Assembly (NCBI GenBank): GCA_024741835.1
Contig: JAENRP010000011.1
Coordinates: 15,016-79,015 of the forward strand
DNA: 64,000 bases
Direction: 5' to 3'
Source: Diplocarpon mali
Taxonomy: Eukaryota; Ascomycota; Leotiomycetes; Helotiales; Drepanopezizaceae
The position numbers were made by a program, and so were the translations under genes. The notes beneath the pieces are model-generated. The model was not told the DNA's origin and ran no database searches. It saw nothing but the letters and a program-made list of their open reading frames with translations. Of the stretch, positions 34,530-46,530 are shown in pieces (the stretch's first letter is position 1; every line of letters begins with the position of its first letter).

Positions 34530-36381
34530 ATGTCTTTGAAGCAGGTAGGTCTCGTCCTCTGCCTCCCTCCCGGAACTCGGGGGCCTAGCGTGCTGATGCG
34601 ATATAGGAAATCGAGACCTGGGTGGCGGCTCTTGGCCACTACGACAACAATGAGTTTGACGACGCGTTGAAAGAGTTTGATGCCATTTCAGATACCTCGA
34701 AAATCTTGTTCAATTGCGGTGTGATTCATGCGACGCTGGGAGAACACGAGAAGGCTGTTGGTACTACCACCTGCATGTCGCGTCTGGTGGCTAAACATAC
34801 ATAGGTTGAAAGCTACCAAAGAGCAATTCGTCTGGATCAGTACCTGGCCGTAGCATACTTCCAGCAGGGTGTATCGAATTTCTTGGTTGGCGATTTTGAA
34901 GAGGCGTTGGCGAACTTCAACGATACCCTACTGTACCTAAGGGGAAACAACATGATCGACTACGCGCAGTTGGGCCTGATGTTCAAGCTTTATTCTTGCG
35001 AGGTTCTGTTCAACCGAGGTTTGTGTTATATCTACCTGCAACAAAAAGAGGCTGGAATGCAAGATTTCTCCTTTGCCGTCAAGGAGAAGGTCGTCGAGGA
35101 CCACAATGTCATTGATGAGGCTATCAGAGAAGAGGCCGAGGTATGCTCTCATCTGAATCCTGGCCCGCGGCTTCTCACCACTTTCAGGGCTACACTGTTT
35201 TTTCGATACCAGTCGGTGTCGTATATCGTCCGAACCAAGCCAAGGTCAAGAATTTGAAGACGAAAGATTATCTTGGTAAAGCCCGGCTGGTGGCTGCATC
35301 CGATCGCTCCAATGCTTTCACGGGCTTCACAGGATCGGAGATTAAGAATGTGGGTCTCTTTGCGTGCCCGAAGCTAGATTCTCATACTGATTATGCTAGG
35401 CTGGCAAACTTGATGTTAAAGATGACCGACCCCCGGAGAATCTCTCCTTCGCTGCAACAAACCTCGTTAAGCCTGGTCTCCAAAGCAAAAGACAGCAATC
35501 AGAACCTCCTCTGAACCGCAACGTCTTTCCACCAACTCCACCGCCTGAGTCAGAAAGGTCACAGACTTCAAGTCAGGTGGGCAGAGGCGCCTCGGTTCGG
35601 AATGGTCCCAAACCAATGCTCGCTAAACTTAGCATCGACGATACACGCTCGAACGAGAGGTATGAGGTCCGCGATGAGAGGATGAGCCCCCAGAGCCAAC
35701 GGATAGGGATGCAGCGAGCCGCATCTGCATCTGCCGCTCCAGGAAGACAGACGTCAACGAGGGACTCTCTCCGGTCACGCCAAGCTGCACAGCGACGGCG
35801 ATCCCAAGAAGACGAGGACGACGACTACCCTGGAGAGCTTTATGATATGTACTCTGCTAGGAATTCAAGGGGAAGTCGGAATCCAGGCAGGAAACCTCAA
35901 CCCAAGTACATCGAAGAGGAGGAGGAATACGCCAGCGACTACGACGACGGGTCTTTCGACGAAAATGACTTCGAGATGGTCTCCAGGGGCCCACCTCTGC
36001 GAGCACGTGCTCCATCACGATCTAGCCGCGGCCAATCGCGGAGGCCCGAGATTAGCAAGATCAGAGTCAAGGTGCACGCCGAGGACGTCCGTTACATTAT
36101 GATTGGTGTCGCAGTGGAGTTTGCCGACTTGAACGACAAGATACGTGAAAAATTCGGGCTACGAAAACGTTTCAAGATCAAGGTCCGTGACGATGATTTG
36201 CCGGATGGAGACATGATTACCATGGGCGACCAGGACGATCTTGAGATGGTGATTATGAGCGTGAAATCGAACGCCAGGAAAGAGCGCCTGGATATGGGCA
36301 AGATGGAAGTGAGTAATCCTTGGACTCATTTCCGCCAACCTCTCTAACCGAATAATCCAGGTTTGGGTATTTGAAGCCTGA
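34530..36381 (+). CDS. noxR: NADPH oxidase regulator NoxR (p67phox-like)
   Basis: Regulatory subunit that, with Rac, activates fungal NoxA/NoxB to make superoxide for hyphal and fruiting-body development. Six exons, join(34530..34544, 34607..34756, 34805..35140, 35188..35349, 35400..36308, 36361..36381), give 530 aa. The N-terminal half has TPR repeats (ILFNCGVIHATLGEHEKAVESYQRA, then AYFQQGVSNFLVGDFEEALANF; residues ~1-165). The activation-domain region follows with YTVFSIPVGVVYRPNQAKVKN. ENLSFAATNLVKPGLQ, a disordered Arg/Ser/acidic linker, and a C-terminal PB1 domain (~440-520, KIRVKVHAEDVRYI and the acidic DDDLPDGDMITMGDQDDLEMV) complete it. It ends in the family-type MGKMEVWVFEA, which needs the final 21-nt exon. 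The first exon is 15 nt, and two donors (GTTGGT, GTGGGT) are weak. Confidence 0.94.
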
Positions 36382-36747
36382 GTGGAAGTACCGATGACGA
36401 GCAACGATAATGACCACCTCCCCTTCCGAGAATTTGATTATATATCTGCATGACACATATACCAGCGAGCAATTCTTGCATATCTAGATAGGGACGGAGT
36501 TATTTTCTCACATATAATTTTGCACTGGCCTACACGTCTGGGACGGGCTTTCATGTTTGTGCTCTAATCTATCTTTGTCATCGCAGACGATTTTTGCATA
36601 TCCCAGAGGATTTTGGCGTAGCTATATGAATGCATCTTGATCGAAGTAGTGTTAATCGGTATATCCTACTTTAATGCGAGGATACTTGCCTATTTCTTGA
36701 TACATGTGTTCATCTCGGCGTCTGGTCATCTCTCGGGCCCGCAAGTT
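36382..36747. other. Convergent 3' spacer NoxR / HHE gene
   Basis: 366 bp, AT-rich, presumed 3' UTRs only. Confidence 0.5.
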
Positions 36748-37700
36748 CTACATAGGCATTCTCTTCATCTCCTCAACCGTCCAATACCTCCTCATATTCT
36801 CAGCACCGAGCGTCTTGACCTCCTGGTCCAGATGAGCCCACAAGACCGTTCCCCAAGAATCCATCTTCTCCTTCAACAAACTCAGCTGCAACTCCGTCTC
36901 TCCACTCCTACATCTTTTCAGATACTCCTCGAACGCATCCATTCCCCGGTGAATCTCCTCGTGCTGCCTCAGCAGCTCCGCCGCGTTCTTCCCCTGCTTG
37001 AATTCCGGCATCTTCTGCGCCAATACAGGGAAGATATGCTGTTCTTCAATCGCGTGGTGTGTGGAGAGGTGCGAGCAGAACTGCAGCCCGGTAGAGAGGA
37101 ACTGTTTTAAAGAGAGGTTTCGAGGGCGCCGGTTAGTTTCGCAGGCCGTGTAGAGCAGAGTCCACGCCTGGCGAAAGTGGTCATGCTTTCATTACCCCCC
37201 ATCAGCGTGCTTCTTCCATATCAACACTGCTGGGTGGCAAGGTCACGTACAAAGTAATCCATACGCTCCGCCATGGAATTGTACGCCCTAAACTCCGCGA
37301 CGCTTAACTTCGGTAACTCCTCCTCCTTCTGCTGCTCCTCCTCTCTCGCGACACTGCGGGCACCTTCCTCCGCGTCCACTACATGGTCGTCCTTCTTCCC
37401 ATCCAGCCTGTCGTTCTCACTGCTAGCAGGTTTCGCCAGCCGCTCTGCTTCCGCGCACATCTCCTCTTGTTTCGGTCCCGCCATTGTGGCGGTGAAGTCC
37501 GCCGAGCAGCCGAAGTCGCGTCTGCAGAGGGGGTAGCTGGGTGCTCGTGCTCGTGTTGGAATTGGGATCCGGGGCTCGGCTCGGCTCGATGAGAGTGGTT
37601 TGGAGATGAGGATCGAGCTCAGTGCTGCTGCGCGTCTGGGCAGGAGGGGCGAGGCTTGGAAGAGGCCTTGGAGCTGCAGCGAGAGGAAGAGGGGGCGCAT
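36748..37700 (-). CDS. Hemerythrin-like (HHE cation-binding) protein
   Basis: Two exons, complement(36748..37185, 37251..37700), give 295 aa. The C-terminal half is an HHE four-helix metal-binding domain: HDHFRQAW just after the splice, HLSTHHAIEEQHIFPVL, LLRQHEEIHRGMDAF, and WAHLDQEVKTL. These histidines and acids are positioned as in hemerythrin-type di-iron sites. The N-terminal ~72 residues are Arg/Ser/Leu-rich with few acids and resemble a mitochondrial presequence. A second in-frame ATG at 37484 (MAGPKQEEM) would give a cytosolic form of 223 aa. In between is an acidic linker rich in Glu and Lys. The biochemical role is unknown; iron, oxygen or nitric-oxide handling are possibilities from the family. 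Confidence 0.85.
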
Positions 37701-38678
37701 TTGTTTATGGGAGAGGTGAGAGACATGGTGAGGAGGGCGCGGGAGGTATAGTGGGTGTGCGACCTGGCAGCTATTTTCTTGTAGTATCTATCAAATGGAG
37801 AGGAAATGTAGAGGTGCTGATTGGCGGGCCGCAGGGCAGTGGAGGCTGGTGTCTTTCTTTTTCTGCTGCTGACTAAAAATGTTGTCGGGTTCGATAGGCA
37901 TGGACTTCCTGCGGATTTGTCTCGGGATCCGGGTATTTTTTCCCCTTGGGTCCTCTGCGTGGAGTTAGCATTCGGAGATAGGTTTTGAGATAAGTACAGT
38001 AGTGATGGCTGTGAGTGGAGTACTTGGAGCGTGGTCTTGTTGTTGCTGCTCCGACCAGATTCAAGTATTTCTGTGTTCACATTACTGCGCTGACCTCAGC
38101 TGCAAGATATACTGGCTCTTAACAGAGCACTGTAGGCCAGCTGGCACAATTTGTCTTCCCCGATTCCACTGACTACAGCTTCGCAACGCCCAATCGAGAA
38201 AATCCGTCGGACTCAAGTGCAGATTGAATGGCGAGTGAGGGGATACAGCGCTGGGAGAAGGGTTTTGTTGATACAGAGTTTTGGACCAATGGATGCAAGG
38301 TAGGGAATCCATAGAAACAAAAATGACTGGAACTTGGGGGAAATCAAGCGACACAGAACAACGAATTTGGTTGCACTGAAACAGATAGCAATGAGAGACA
38401 GAAACGATGGAGAAGACTGAAAAGGGGTAAACTACTTCCTCCTGGCTCTAGACCGACTAGGGCGAAATTTTCCATGGAGTTCATGCAGAGATTGATGCTT
38501 CGGATGTACTTCTCCAACGAAATAATGGGCACCAAGCATGTATGGATCAGAGATCGAATCATAGAAGTTCCAGTCACTAATCAATTCAGGCATTCCGACT
38601 CCTCCATATGGTAACAATCATTTGTCGGGGAGCCCCAGCCGTCGCGATAAACGCAAGGGTATTATTATAACTGTGCGT
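37701..38678. other. Intergenic between HHE gene and CYSTM gene
   Basis: 978 bp without a supported gene. It contains the HHE promoter and the 3' flank of the CYSTM gene. A 61-codon ORF at 38432-38617 was considered and not accepted. Confidence 0.45.
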
Positions 38679-38985
38679 TTAGCAACAGCAGTCGAGACAT
38701 TCAAAGCAGGCCAGACCGGCACAGCTACTCAACATCAGCCAGTGGCTCTACGGCAGATGAAGGGAATACACGACGTACCAGCCACAGCAGAAACCAGCAC
38801 CACCACCTCGCATGCCCACTGGCTCAGCAGTCATTTGCTCCACAGAACGCTAAGAATATCATTAGTTGCGAGTTGGTGCTGAAGACAGCAAGCTGATTGC
38901 ATACCGGCTGCTCCGCGTGGACCTGCTCTGCTGTTGGCAGCTCCATCTGCTGGGGTTGAGGTTGTCGGGTTTCTTGAGAAGGCAT
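38679..38985 (-). CDS. Small cysteine-rich CYSTM-type protein, 66 aa, three exons
   Basis: Three exons, complement(38679..38727, 38779..38849, 38905..38985). The first two-thirds is Gln/Pro/Glu-rich (MPSQETRQPQPQQMELPTAE at the start), then VGMRGGGAGF, then a dense cysteine module FCCGCSCAGLACFECLDCCC ending in the stop codon. This layout, with a polar Q/P-rich head and a C-terminal Cys-rich hydrophobic module, is that of the CYSTM family of stress-linked, membrane-associated small proteins. All splice sites are GT-AG, and only this splicing joins the cysteine codons in one frame. Assignment is by pattern, not by search. No single ORF covers it, so it is easily missed. Confidence 0.75.
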
Positions 38986-39975
38986 CTTGGATAGGTGTTT
39001 GTCGGAATGTGCCAGGAAGTATATATCCAGTGGAGAGTCGGAAGGTCGGAGTAGTTATATAGGGAGGTAGATTGATGCTGGGCCCGGGGACAGATACGAC
39101 TCAAATCGTGGGGGAGGGATCTTCGTAGCGTTCGGCTGTCGAGTATTGTCCAGGTACGCTGTTAATTTCATGACACAGGCATGGGGTATACAGAACGCAG
39201 CAACACTCCGCAGGCACCGCCCAATCTAACGCGTCCGCAAAAGTCAGAATCGCATCCACACCAGATCCTTCACGACCGGCAAGGCTTGCCGGTCGGGATT
39301 GGTGACTCGGCTTCACAATGCGATCAATGCCTCTGTTCAATTGCTTTCTTCCTGCTCAAGTGATCTCCAGCAGAGTGGTGTGCCGGCGTCACGTCTGTTC
39401 TCGACTGATGCTGAAGAAGTAGAGATTCAGACGCGTAAACAACGAGAACCGACGACTGGTACGGCTGTGCGTTACGGAAGCTTCGCATTGCGCGCTCTGT
39501 ACGCGAGTAGTGAGTTGCTTGTTTAACGGCCTCAGTTCTCGTTTGAGGCTTGGCGATCTAATCTGGAGAGCTTCTCGGACTCGGGGCTATGCTGGAAAAT
39601 GCATTTTAATGCGGTCGCAATTGGGGATTAGTCCGATGTCTTAATGACATCCCTGTAGAGACCCAAACAGACCGTGACTCGGATGAAGCAAGATTATACG
39701 AATACTGGTAAATTGGGAGGGCCTCGGCAAGTAGATGAACTTTTGGATCACTAATTCAATATATCCGACGCTCCTCCACGACACTGAGCGATGCAAGATT
39801 CATGGAGGGTTGGAGATTCCAAAGCTAACGTGAGACATGGCAAGCAATGGACACATTTTTTGAGGATTCTGAGGATGTTGGTGTCCTCCCAAGAGGTTGA
39901 CAATTCGCTGGACGTTGCTCAATGTGAATGGACGTTCATCAAACAAAAATTCTACAGAATGTTCGCAACACCAGA
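38986..39975. other. Intergenic between CYSTM gene and A49
   Basis: 990 bp comprising the CYSTM promoter and the 3' flank of A49. No ORF resembles a known family. Confidence 0.45.
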
Positions 39976-41438
39976 CTACTTTTTCCGGCCGAATGACACC
40001 TTAGGATATTCCAACGGAAACTTCAGTTTCGCGACCCGTCTTTGAGCAGCCGCAGCCTTTTCCAGACCTTGCCTTCTCCTCTCCGATTCTCCCAAAACTC
40101 CAATCTTTGCACCGATCTCCATAAAGTACTGAGCCATCTGCTTAGTCTCTATCTCCAAATCTTCCTGCAGCGGAAACATATCGACCTCGTAATTATCAAC
40201 CAAACATGCCAAAGCGCACAGATGTGTGATCATCAAATCAGACTTAAATTTGCTGATTGCACTCCCTTCAGTAAACTTCCGCTTGATGCTCTCCAACACC
40301 GACTCCGGAATGTCTCCTTGGAGGACTTTCTTCAATTCATCTCTTCGGGGCAGCTCTTTTCCCCTTCGACCATTGTTACAAGCGCCCAATACGTCTAGCA
40401 TGAGCAGCATGTAGCGGAGGATCTTGAGCTTCTCCGGGCTGGCAGAAACTTTGCTGATCCGGGACGAGACATATCTAGAAGAAACCATAATCTCTTTATT
40501 TGCCTTAAGGGACTTCTCCCACTCTCTGATCGGAACAGCTTTGAAAATGTCGTTTCCAATCAAGCTCTCAACTGTATAAACTTCTTGGATCTTAGTAGCG
40601 CCATTGTTGGCTTTGGGGCGTGGCTTCGAGTCCTCAATCTGTTGAGCCAATTCTTCTCTGGATTTTATAGCATTGGCACCCTCCGCCATACCGGCAATCA
40701 TAGCCGCAGTAGCGGCATCCATGTTCGAATTCATACCATTGGCTCTTGCAGACTTGTCAGGGGAGATGGCGTTTTCGGTGATGGAAGCAATTGCCTTTCG
40801 TGCCTTCTTTGTACCGAATGTTTGTCCCAAAATATTTCGGCGCTCTCGCATGTCCTATGAGCAATTTTAGCACACTGCATTGAGAAGTAGCAAGTAATGA
40901 GCACACCATAGAAATATCATCTTCTGCAGTGGCTTGCTGAGCTCTGACGCTGCCTCTCACTATCATCTTGCGTGCCTCAACGACCTCCATCTTACCAATC
41001 ACTGGATCGTAGATACCAACATAATGTTTCAGAAGAGCATCCGCACCGCCTGCCTCTTCTTCTCGCGCTGTGTAATCGAGTTTAGGGTGCTCCGAGGAGT
41101 GGAGGAGCAGTTCTTCGGTCGCAATCCGCCCGCTGAGCCTTGATCTAGCTGTGGGATTGCGTCGAGCTTTCGTGTACGGTTTGAATTGCACAGAAGTTGG
41201 AATAGCAAGACCTGGTGTAGAAGCTGTCCAGGTTAGCAATTAATTATGTGTATTTGTGAACTAACTTGAGTCTGGAATGCGAAGCAAGAGACCTACCTAT
41301 GACGGGTGCCCATTTCTCTGCTTCTAAGACGGAGACCTGCACCTGCTTGTCTTCTCCGATAACGACCCTTTTTCTTGGTTTAGAGGATCCATCCGTGATT
41401 CTCTTCCGTTTCTTTATTTTTTCTACCTTTTCCGACAT
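39976..41438 (-). CDS. rpa49: RNA polymerase I subunit A49 (Rpa49)
   Basis: Pol I-specific subunit that, with A34.5, acts in initiation and elongation of rRNA transcription in the nucleolus. Three exons, complement(39976..40854, 40907..41223, 41297..41438), give 445 aa, near yeast Rpa49 (415). The N-terminus is Lys/Arg-rich (KIKKRKRITDGSSKPRKR), followed by the dimerisation part with SRLSGRIATEELLLHSSEHPKLDYTAREE and HYVGIYDPVIGKMEVVEA. The C-terminal tandem winged-helix half includes RERRNILGQTFGTKKARKAI, YVSSRISKVSASPEKLKILRYML, and PLEYPKVSFGRKK at the end. All introns are GT-AG (52-73 nt). Confidence 0.93.
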
Positions 41439-42176
41439 GGCTTTAGTCTATCGTGGTGGAATCAGAGATCACCGACTTTCGACGTGATCATCGAGAAAAA
41501 TTTCAACGTCGGCAATTCGGGAAATGTCCACCGACATTGGCAGCCTTGGTTGAGGCTACAACGCGGGAGCAGCTAGATCAGCTTCGCAGCTCTACCTACA
41601 ATCGAGAGAATTCGCGGAATGGCGGGAGGCAAAGCTAGAAAGTTGGCTAGATCAGTATTCTTGATTTATCTTAATGCTTGATTCGGACTCGTTATGCTAC
41701 AATCATCATTACTGCGAAGCTCGGACAAGGAATCTTCCTATGGAAATATGGCCGTGCCATAACACCCTCTTTTCAATCACCAGGACAAATCACATGTCGA
41801 GCCATTTCTAAATGAATTATGAAGGAAACTTCTTTTCTGATTCTGCATTTGAAGTCGAGGGCACCAAGCATCTGCGGCAGCTATCCTCCATCGCTCCCTG
41901 TTTCATAAACCTCAATTGACAATCCGACAAGCTGTTGACCGGTCCCTCTTCCTTCAAGCAAATCAACTATTGCCGGAGAGTACGCGTCACCAAACTGCTC
42001 TATCCTTGAACATCCAGGTTACCGTACCGAGAGGATATCCCAAACTGCGCGTGTGATCCAGGGTGCTGAAAAAGGTTTAGGCGTCTGATGCGGGAGATGG
42101 CGTAGACACGGGATCGTATTTTCATAGTGTTTGTTCGAGAGGTAAGGTTGACCGAGATCGGAATGTTATGAGTAGT
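41439..42176. other. Intergenic between A49 and eL41
   Basis: 738 bp that serve as the A49 promoter and the eL41 3' region. Nothing else is supported. Confidence 0.45.
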
Positions 42177-42414
42177 TTACTTGCTGCAAAGGGAGTCAGA
42201 ATATTGCTTCGATTTTGCGCACAAATTAACGACTACTTACGATCTCGCACGCGTCTTGCGGCGCTTTCTCTTAAGTCTGCGAACTCTCTTCTTTCTCCAC
42301 TGTAGAAGGAAACAAAGTCAGCATGAGGTGCAAAAGACAGTGAGCCATTATTCATTTTTAATTCGTCTCGGTAGATCGAAAAAAGACTCGGCGAAAGCGT
42401 ACCTTCGCTCTCAT
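42177..42414 (-). CDS. rpl41: 60S ribosomal protein L41 (eL41), 25 aa, three exons
   Basis: The smallest ribosomal protein, a basic helix at the subunit interface. Three exons, complement(42177..42183, 42241..42299, 42403..42414). Exon 1 encodes MRAK, exon 2 encodes WRKKRVRRLK and RKRRKTRAR plus two bases of Ser, and a 7-nt last exon completes Ser and adds Lys and the stop. The spliced product matches the near-invariant eL41 sequence of 25 residues. The last intron (57 nt) has GTAAGT, a CTGAC branch-point-like motif and TTTGCAG. If it were retained, a TAA right after the Ser codon would end the protein one residue earlier. Divergent from the FHA kinase. Confidence 0.93.
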
Positions 42415-42822
42415 TTCTATCCAAGTTAGCGATTGATCAGTAATAGAGCGGAGCGGAGTAGAAGTGCTTACTGTCAGAGTTTGATGTTGTGATGAGCGAA
42501 GCTGTTGATGAAACGAAGTCTCGACAAACAGACTTGCGAGTAATGCTGCGAGTGCCGCTAATATAAGCGAGGCCTGACTAAACCTAGGTCCCACTAGGGC
42601 GGGGTAGGTTAGGGCTTGTCACGTGGCTGGAGCCTCATCGAGGCATAGTATAACCCTCTATCTTCCATTCACTGACCTATCGTCAATGTCTAACAGTACG
42701 TCGAGATATTGATTCTCGACAAAATTGTCAGGGTGCCCAGTACCCATGGAATCTGTTATTGCTATACTGCTTCGTTCTCAACTAACCATTTCTAGTCTAT
42801 TTCTTCATCTCCTTCTGTCATT
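42415..42822. promoter_or_regulatory. Divergent promoter eL41 / FHA kinase
   Basis: 408 bp between start codons. No defined regulatory motif recognised; part is presumably transcribed as leaders. Confidence 0.4.
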
Positions 42823-45275
42823 ATGTCTGATCAACGATACCAGAACCACGAGATTTCTTCTGGTGGCTGTCTTCATGAAGAGCCAGATCTCGATGACTCT
42901 GCAATCTGCATCGCGATTCTTAGGCATGAAGATGAACAAGGCGAGCTAATAGCAGGTGAGTTGCAGGCAATAGCCTCTGTCACTTACTCATTTATCACTG
43001 CCAGAGGTATCTATATATGCTGGAGATACGATCACATTCGGTAGAGATGAAGATAGACCCGAAAGAGGCAGTGACGGGAAGCGGTAAGCACTTTACTCAT
43101 TCTATCTGCATCAGTTCTGAGAGGTATCGTGTAGCTTCATTTTTCTTGAAGACGAGCATCCCGTTTATATCTCCAAGGAGCATTTTCGCATTTACTCTGT
43201 TGTATTCGACCCCAAAGACCAACGTGTGCAGCCATTGATATATTGTGAAGATCTGGAGTCAACCAATGGCACTTATGTGGAGGGTGACTGCATTGGTATG
43301 ATTGGTCGTGAAAGGGTCGCTCGTCTTCTTCACCATGGCGACCTCATCGAATTGCGGCCAAGCTGGCGTTTCCGGCTGTACCAGCCTCCACATGTACTAA
43401 CGACAGGGATTCAGGGAAAGCCTGAGGATTTAGAGGTAAATTGTCCTCAAACTTGTTCAGCATCGCTCACAGCTCCCAGTTCTTTCAAGACCAGTACAGC
43501 ATTTCGAATCGTATGCTCGGCAGTGGCCAATATGGAAAGGTCTTCCTAGCTAAAGAAGTCGTAAGTTCCAAACAAGTGGCGTGCAAGATTGTCGACTTCG
43601 AGGAGGCTATGCAAAACCAAGGCGCCATGTCACAAACTTCGCTTGCCACTAGCAGTGGAAACTACATGATAACCAGGGATAATATCATGCGTGAGATCAG
43701 GATACTGTCAGATCTCAGCCATGTAGGTTTTCTGGTAGCCCAGAATTCCCCCCACAAGAAATCTAACATTCTCTAGCCGCATATTGTCAATCTGAGGAAG
43801 GCATTCTACTCGGAAAGGACCATGTCAGTCATTCGAAATCAGCCTTTCTACTGAAAAACCTGAAGATTCTGACTCAATAGTTACACCTTCACCGATCTCG
43901 CCCCAGGTGGAGATCTTTTTTCTTACGTTGGGAAATTGAATGGTTCACTCACTGACCTCGAGAGCCGTGTAATTACTCGGCAAATTGTCTCGGCTCTAGA
44001 CTTCATGCATACTAAAGGCGTTGCACATCGAGATATCAAGTTAGAAAATGTCCTTATCACACAAACTGACTTCGGCGGACGAGTTGTTCTTACAGACTTT
44101 GGATTTGCATCCCATACTCAATCTAACGCGGGAAGAATGTTGTCCAACGTCGGTACGCCCGGCTATCTTGCACCGTAAGTAAACATTTTTCTTAGACCGT
44201 CTGGCATCGTCATTAACTCAGGCGCTCGTTTGATGTGCTATGATACTTGAGCATACTGACAAGCACCAGTGAAGTGGTGAGAGCCGAACATACACACCAG
44301 CGTTACACGACGGCTGCTGATATGTGGTCTCTCGGCATGTTAATAGCCCGACTTTTGATAGGCGACACGATCCTATCTGAAAATGAGCTTCACTCGGCGC
44401 AGCTGAACATGGCAGATTGGATCCTCTCTAGAGTGAACGATAATCACTTAGATTTGAAGCCACGAGCCTCAAGATTTATGCAGCGACTCTTTGTCTTGGA
44501 TCCTTGTCACAGAATGACGGCGCCTGAAGCGCTTAAACACTCCTGGCTCAAAAAGCCGCCGTCTGAAGCAGCTGCTATTGAGGAGCTCTGTGCAAGAATA
44601 ACCCGCTTCTGGAAGAAACGGGACAGCGTTGATGAGGTGATAGTACCCCTCCCACGTACTTTGCGAAATTTTCGGGCAGATGAGGAATTTAGTAAACAGC
44701 AGAAGAGTCGCCGAAGGATACCTGACGCTTCTTCCTCGGCCTACTTCAGCCTCGACAAACATATACAGCCAAAATTGCCTTCGCAGCGTCGGAGTTTGCT
44801 TGATAACCTCAATAAGTCAGGATCGCAGTTCGTTGTGGCCGAGGAGTCAGATATCAGCCGACTTCGAATAACAACGACACATGGAAGGGATATGTTTCGA
44901 AAAGTTGAAGTCCCAACATTCCAAGTCTTGTACGGATCAGAGCCCGATAACGAAGTCTCTCTGGTTCCAGCAACGCCAGTCCGACCAGAACGTGTACACA
45001 GTCTTGGTCTTAGTGACCCTGCCGACTCATCAACATCGCAAGATAATTTATTTGATGCGCAGTCAGGAGCTGTCTCACAGTCTTCTAGCAAGAGGGTGAG
45101 GTTCGAGTCGGAGGATCCGGAAGAGCGGTCCATCAGAGAGGAGGTTGCAAGCCAAGGACCCAGATGGCAGAGTGCTAAGGCTTTTGGTGATGCGGTGGAA
45201 AGGAGGAAAGCCGAAGTGAAAGGAAAATTAGGGAGGGCAGTGACACCCCCTCACTTGCAGATTTTGACGGTTTGA
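42823..45275 (+). CDS. FHA-domain Ser/Thr kinase (Chk2/Rad53/Mek1 group)
   Basis: CAMK-type kinase with an N-terminal phosphothreonine-binding FHA domain, the layout of DNA-damage and meiotic checkpoint kinases. Seven exons, join(42823..42955, 43005..43083, 43135..43435, 43480..43722, 43777..43823, 43881..44174, 44270..45275), give 700 aa. FHA: GDTITFGRDEDRP, SKEHFRIYSV, CEDLESTNGTYVEG (residues ~45-140). Kinase: GSGQYGKVF, VACKIVDFE, HRDIKLEN (~318), DFGFA (~341), GTPGYLAPEVV, DMWSLGMLIARLL (~175-460). The ~240-residue tail is polar and lacks a recognised domain. The FHA splice was fixed by requiring the frame from GRDEDRP to EHPVYISKEHF. Single FHA rather than two argues for a Mek1- or PRD-4/Cds1-like member; orthology is not settled. 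Confidence 0.9.
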
Positions 45276-46262
45276 ACCTGAAGCCCTTCGATGTCTGATT
45301 CCAAATCCTGAGGAGGTATGGTAATTGCTGGTAGGCTCAAAACTTTGCAATTGCTGCCGATTTGTCGATCGGGAGTTCGCGTTCCTGTCATGATCTGAGA
45401 ATACCCACAGCTTGCTGTAATTTGCCCCTCATCACACTAGAAGCATTTTTTTCAAGTGTACCAGTCACTCAAAAGCGGGGGGCGGGGGAAATTGGTGGAA
45501 GCTCAGCTCAGACTGTAAGGTATTCTTTTCTGAATCTAGCCGATGTTTTCCTGTACAGTAGACTCTTATGTGTGGCTGGCTGCCCCTGTTCCTTACTTTC
45601 GGGACATCTCGGGGGCCGGGTGCGAACTGCGTCTGTATGACAGAAGCTCTTATTATACTAACCGGTGATATTGGCATCCCGCCGTTCAAATCTGCCAAAC
45701 GGTGGACAACGATGGTTTCTGGATGGCCGAGCAATCAAGTGTGGGATTGTAGAGCTACAATCCTTGAGCTATTCCACTCCTCATCTGCGCCTCGCACGTG
45801 AAATACTGCAAGGACATTTACGAAGCGTTGCAACATGCTTTGCTCTTGTTGTCAAGCAGCCTGAGGTACTTGAGTATTGCGGGATGCAGTGTCCGCCAAC
45901 AGGTTAACTTTGCCACCGAGACAGAGACTCGGTACCATTATTACGCTACATAAGGTGGCTTGGTGACGGCCAGCCCGTCAGTTCCGTTGATTGGAACGCA
46001 GAATGAGAGCTGCACGTTGGGCGGAGACTATGCCCGGGGCGGAGCGTGGAACCACGCGGCTGCGTGTGGTTGTGTTTGCAGGAGGTCTGTCACGACATCA
46101 AAGCAAAGCAAGCATGTGGATAGGTACCTTTGGATACTTCGGCGACGCAAAGATGTAACAAGCGACGGTTGTCGAACCGATGAACTGGAGCTACCTATAG
46201 CAATAAGCAGCTACTGATGGTGCAGTAGGGGTAGCAGAGAGCCAGAGGCAGGCCAAGAGTCA

Positions 46263-46301
46263 CTCCTCCTCCTCCTCGCCGTCGTCGTCGTCGTCGTCGT
46301 T
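46263..46301. repeat. CTC then GTC triplet microsatellites
   Basis: A short (CTC)n run is followed after GC by an uninterrupted (GTC)n run of about seven units. Non-coding context. Confidence 0.9.
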
Positions 46302-46530
46302 ACCCCCTTTCTCTACACGACATGCAGATACGTCTGCAGCAATGCTGGGACGAGCCACTAGGCACTTCGGCGGCGATCTGGGGAACTTGGGAATGTGGAA
46401 GTGAATAATGGTTGGCTGCTGGGAGAGAGGTCGTGAGCAGCTGGACTTCTCATAGCAGCAGATGCACGCTCGGCCAGGCTGAATGGATGGGCAGACTACG
46501 TATGGTATGGTATATGGTGTAGTATGGTAT

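Noticed and set aside
38432..38617. 61-codon minus-strand ORF just below the CYSTM gene
   Set aside because: It follows the CYSTM stop codon, gives no continuous frame with it, and has no known motif.
36748..38985. Hemerythrin-like and CYSTM genes as a toxin or defence module
   Set aside because: They are separate genes about 1 kb apart, with independent promoters and no shared family logic.
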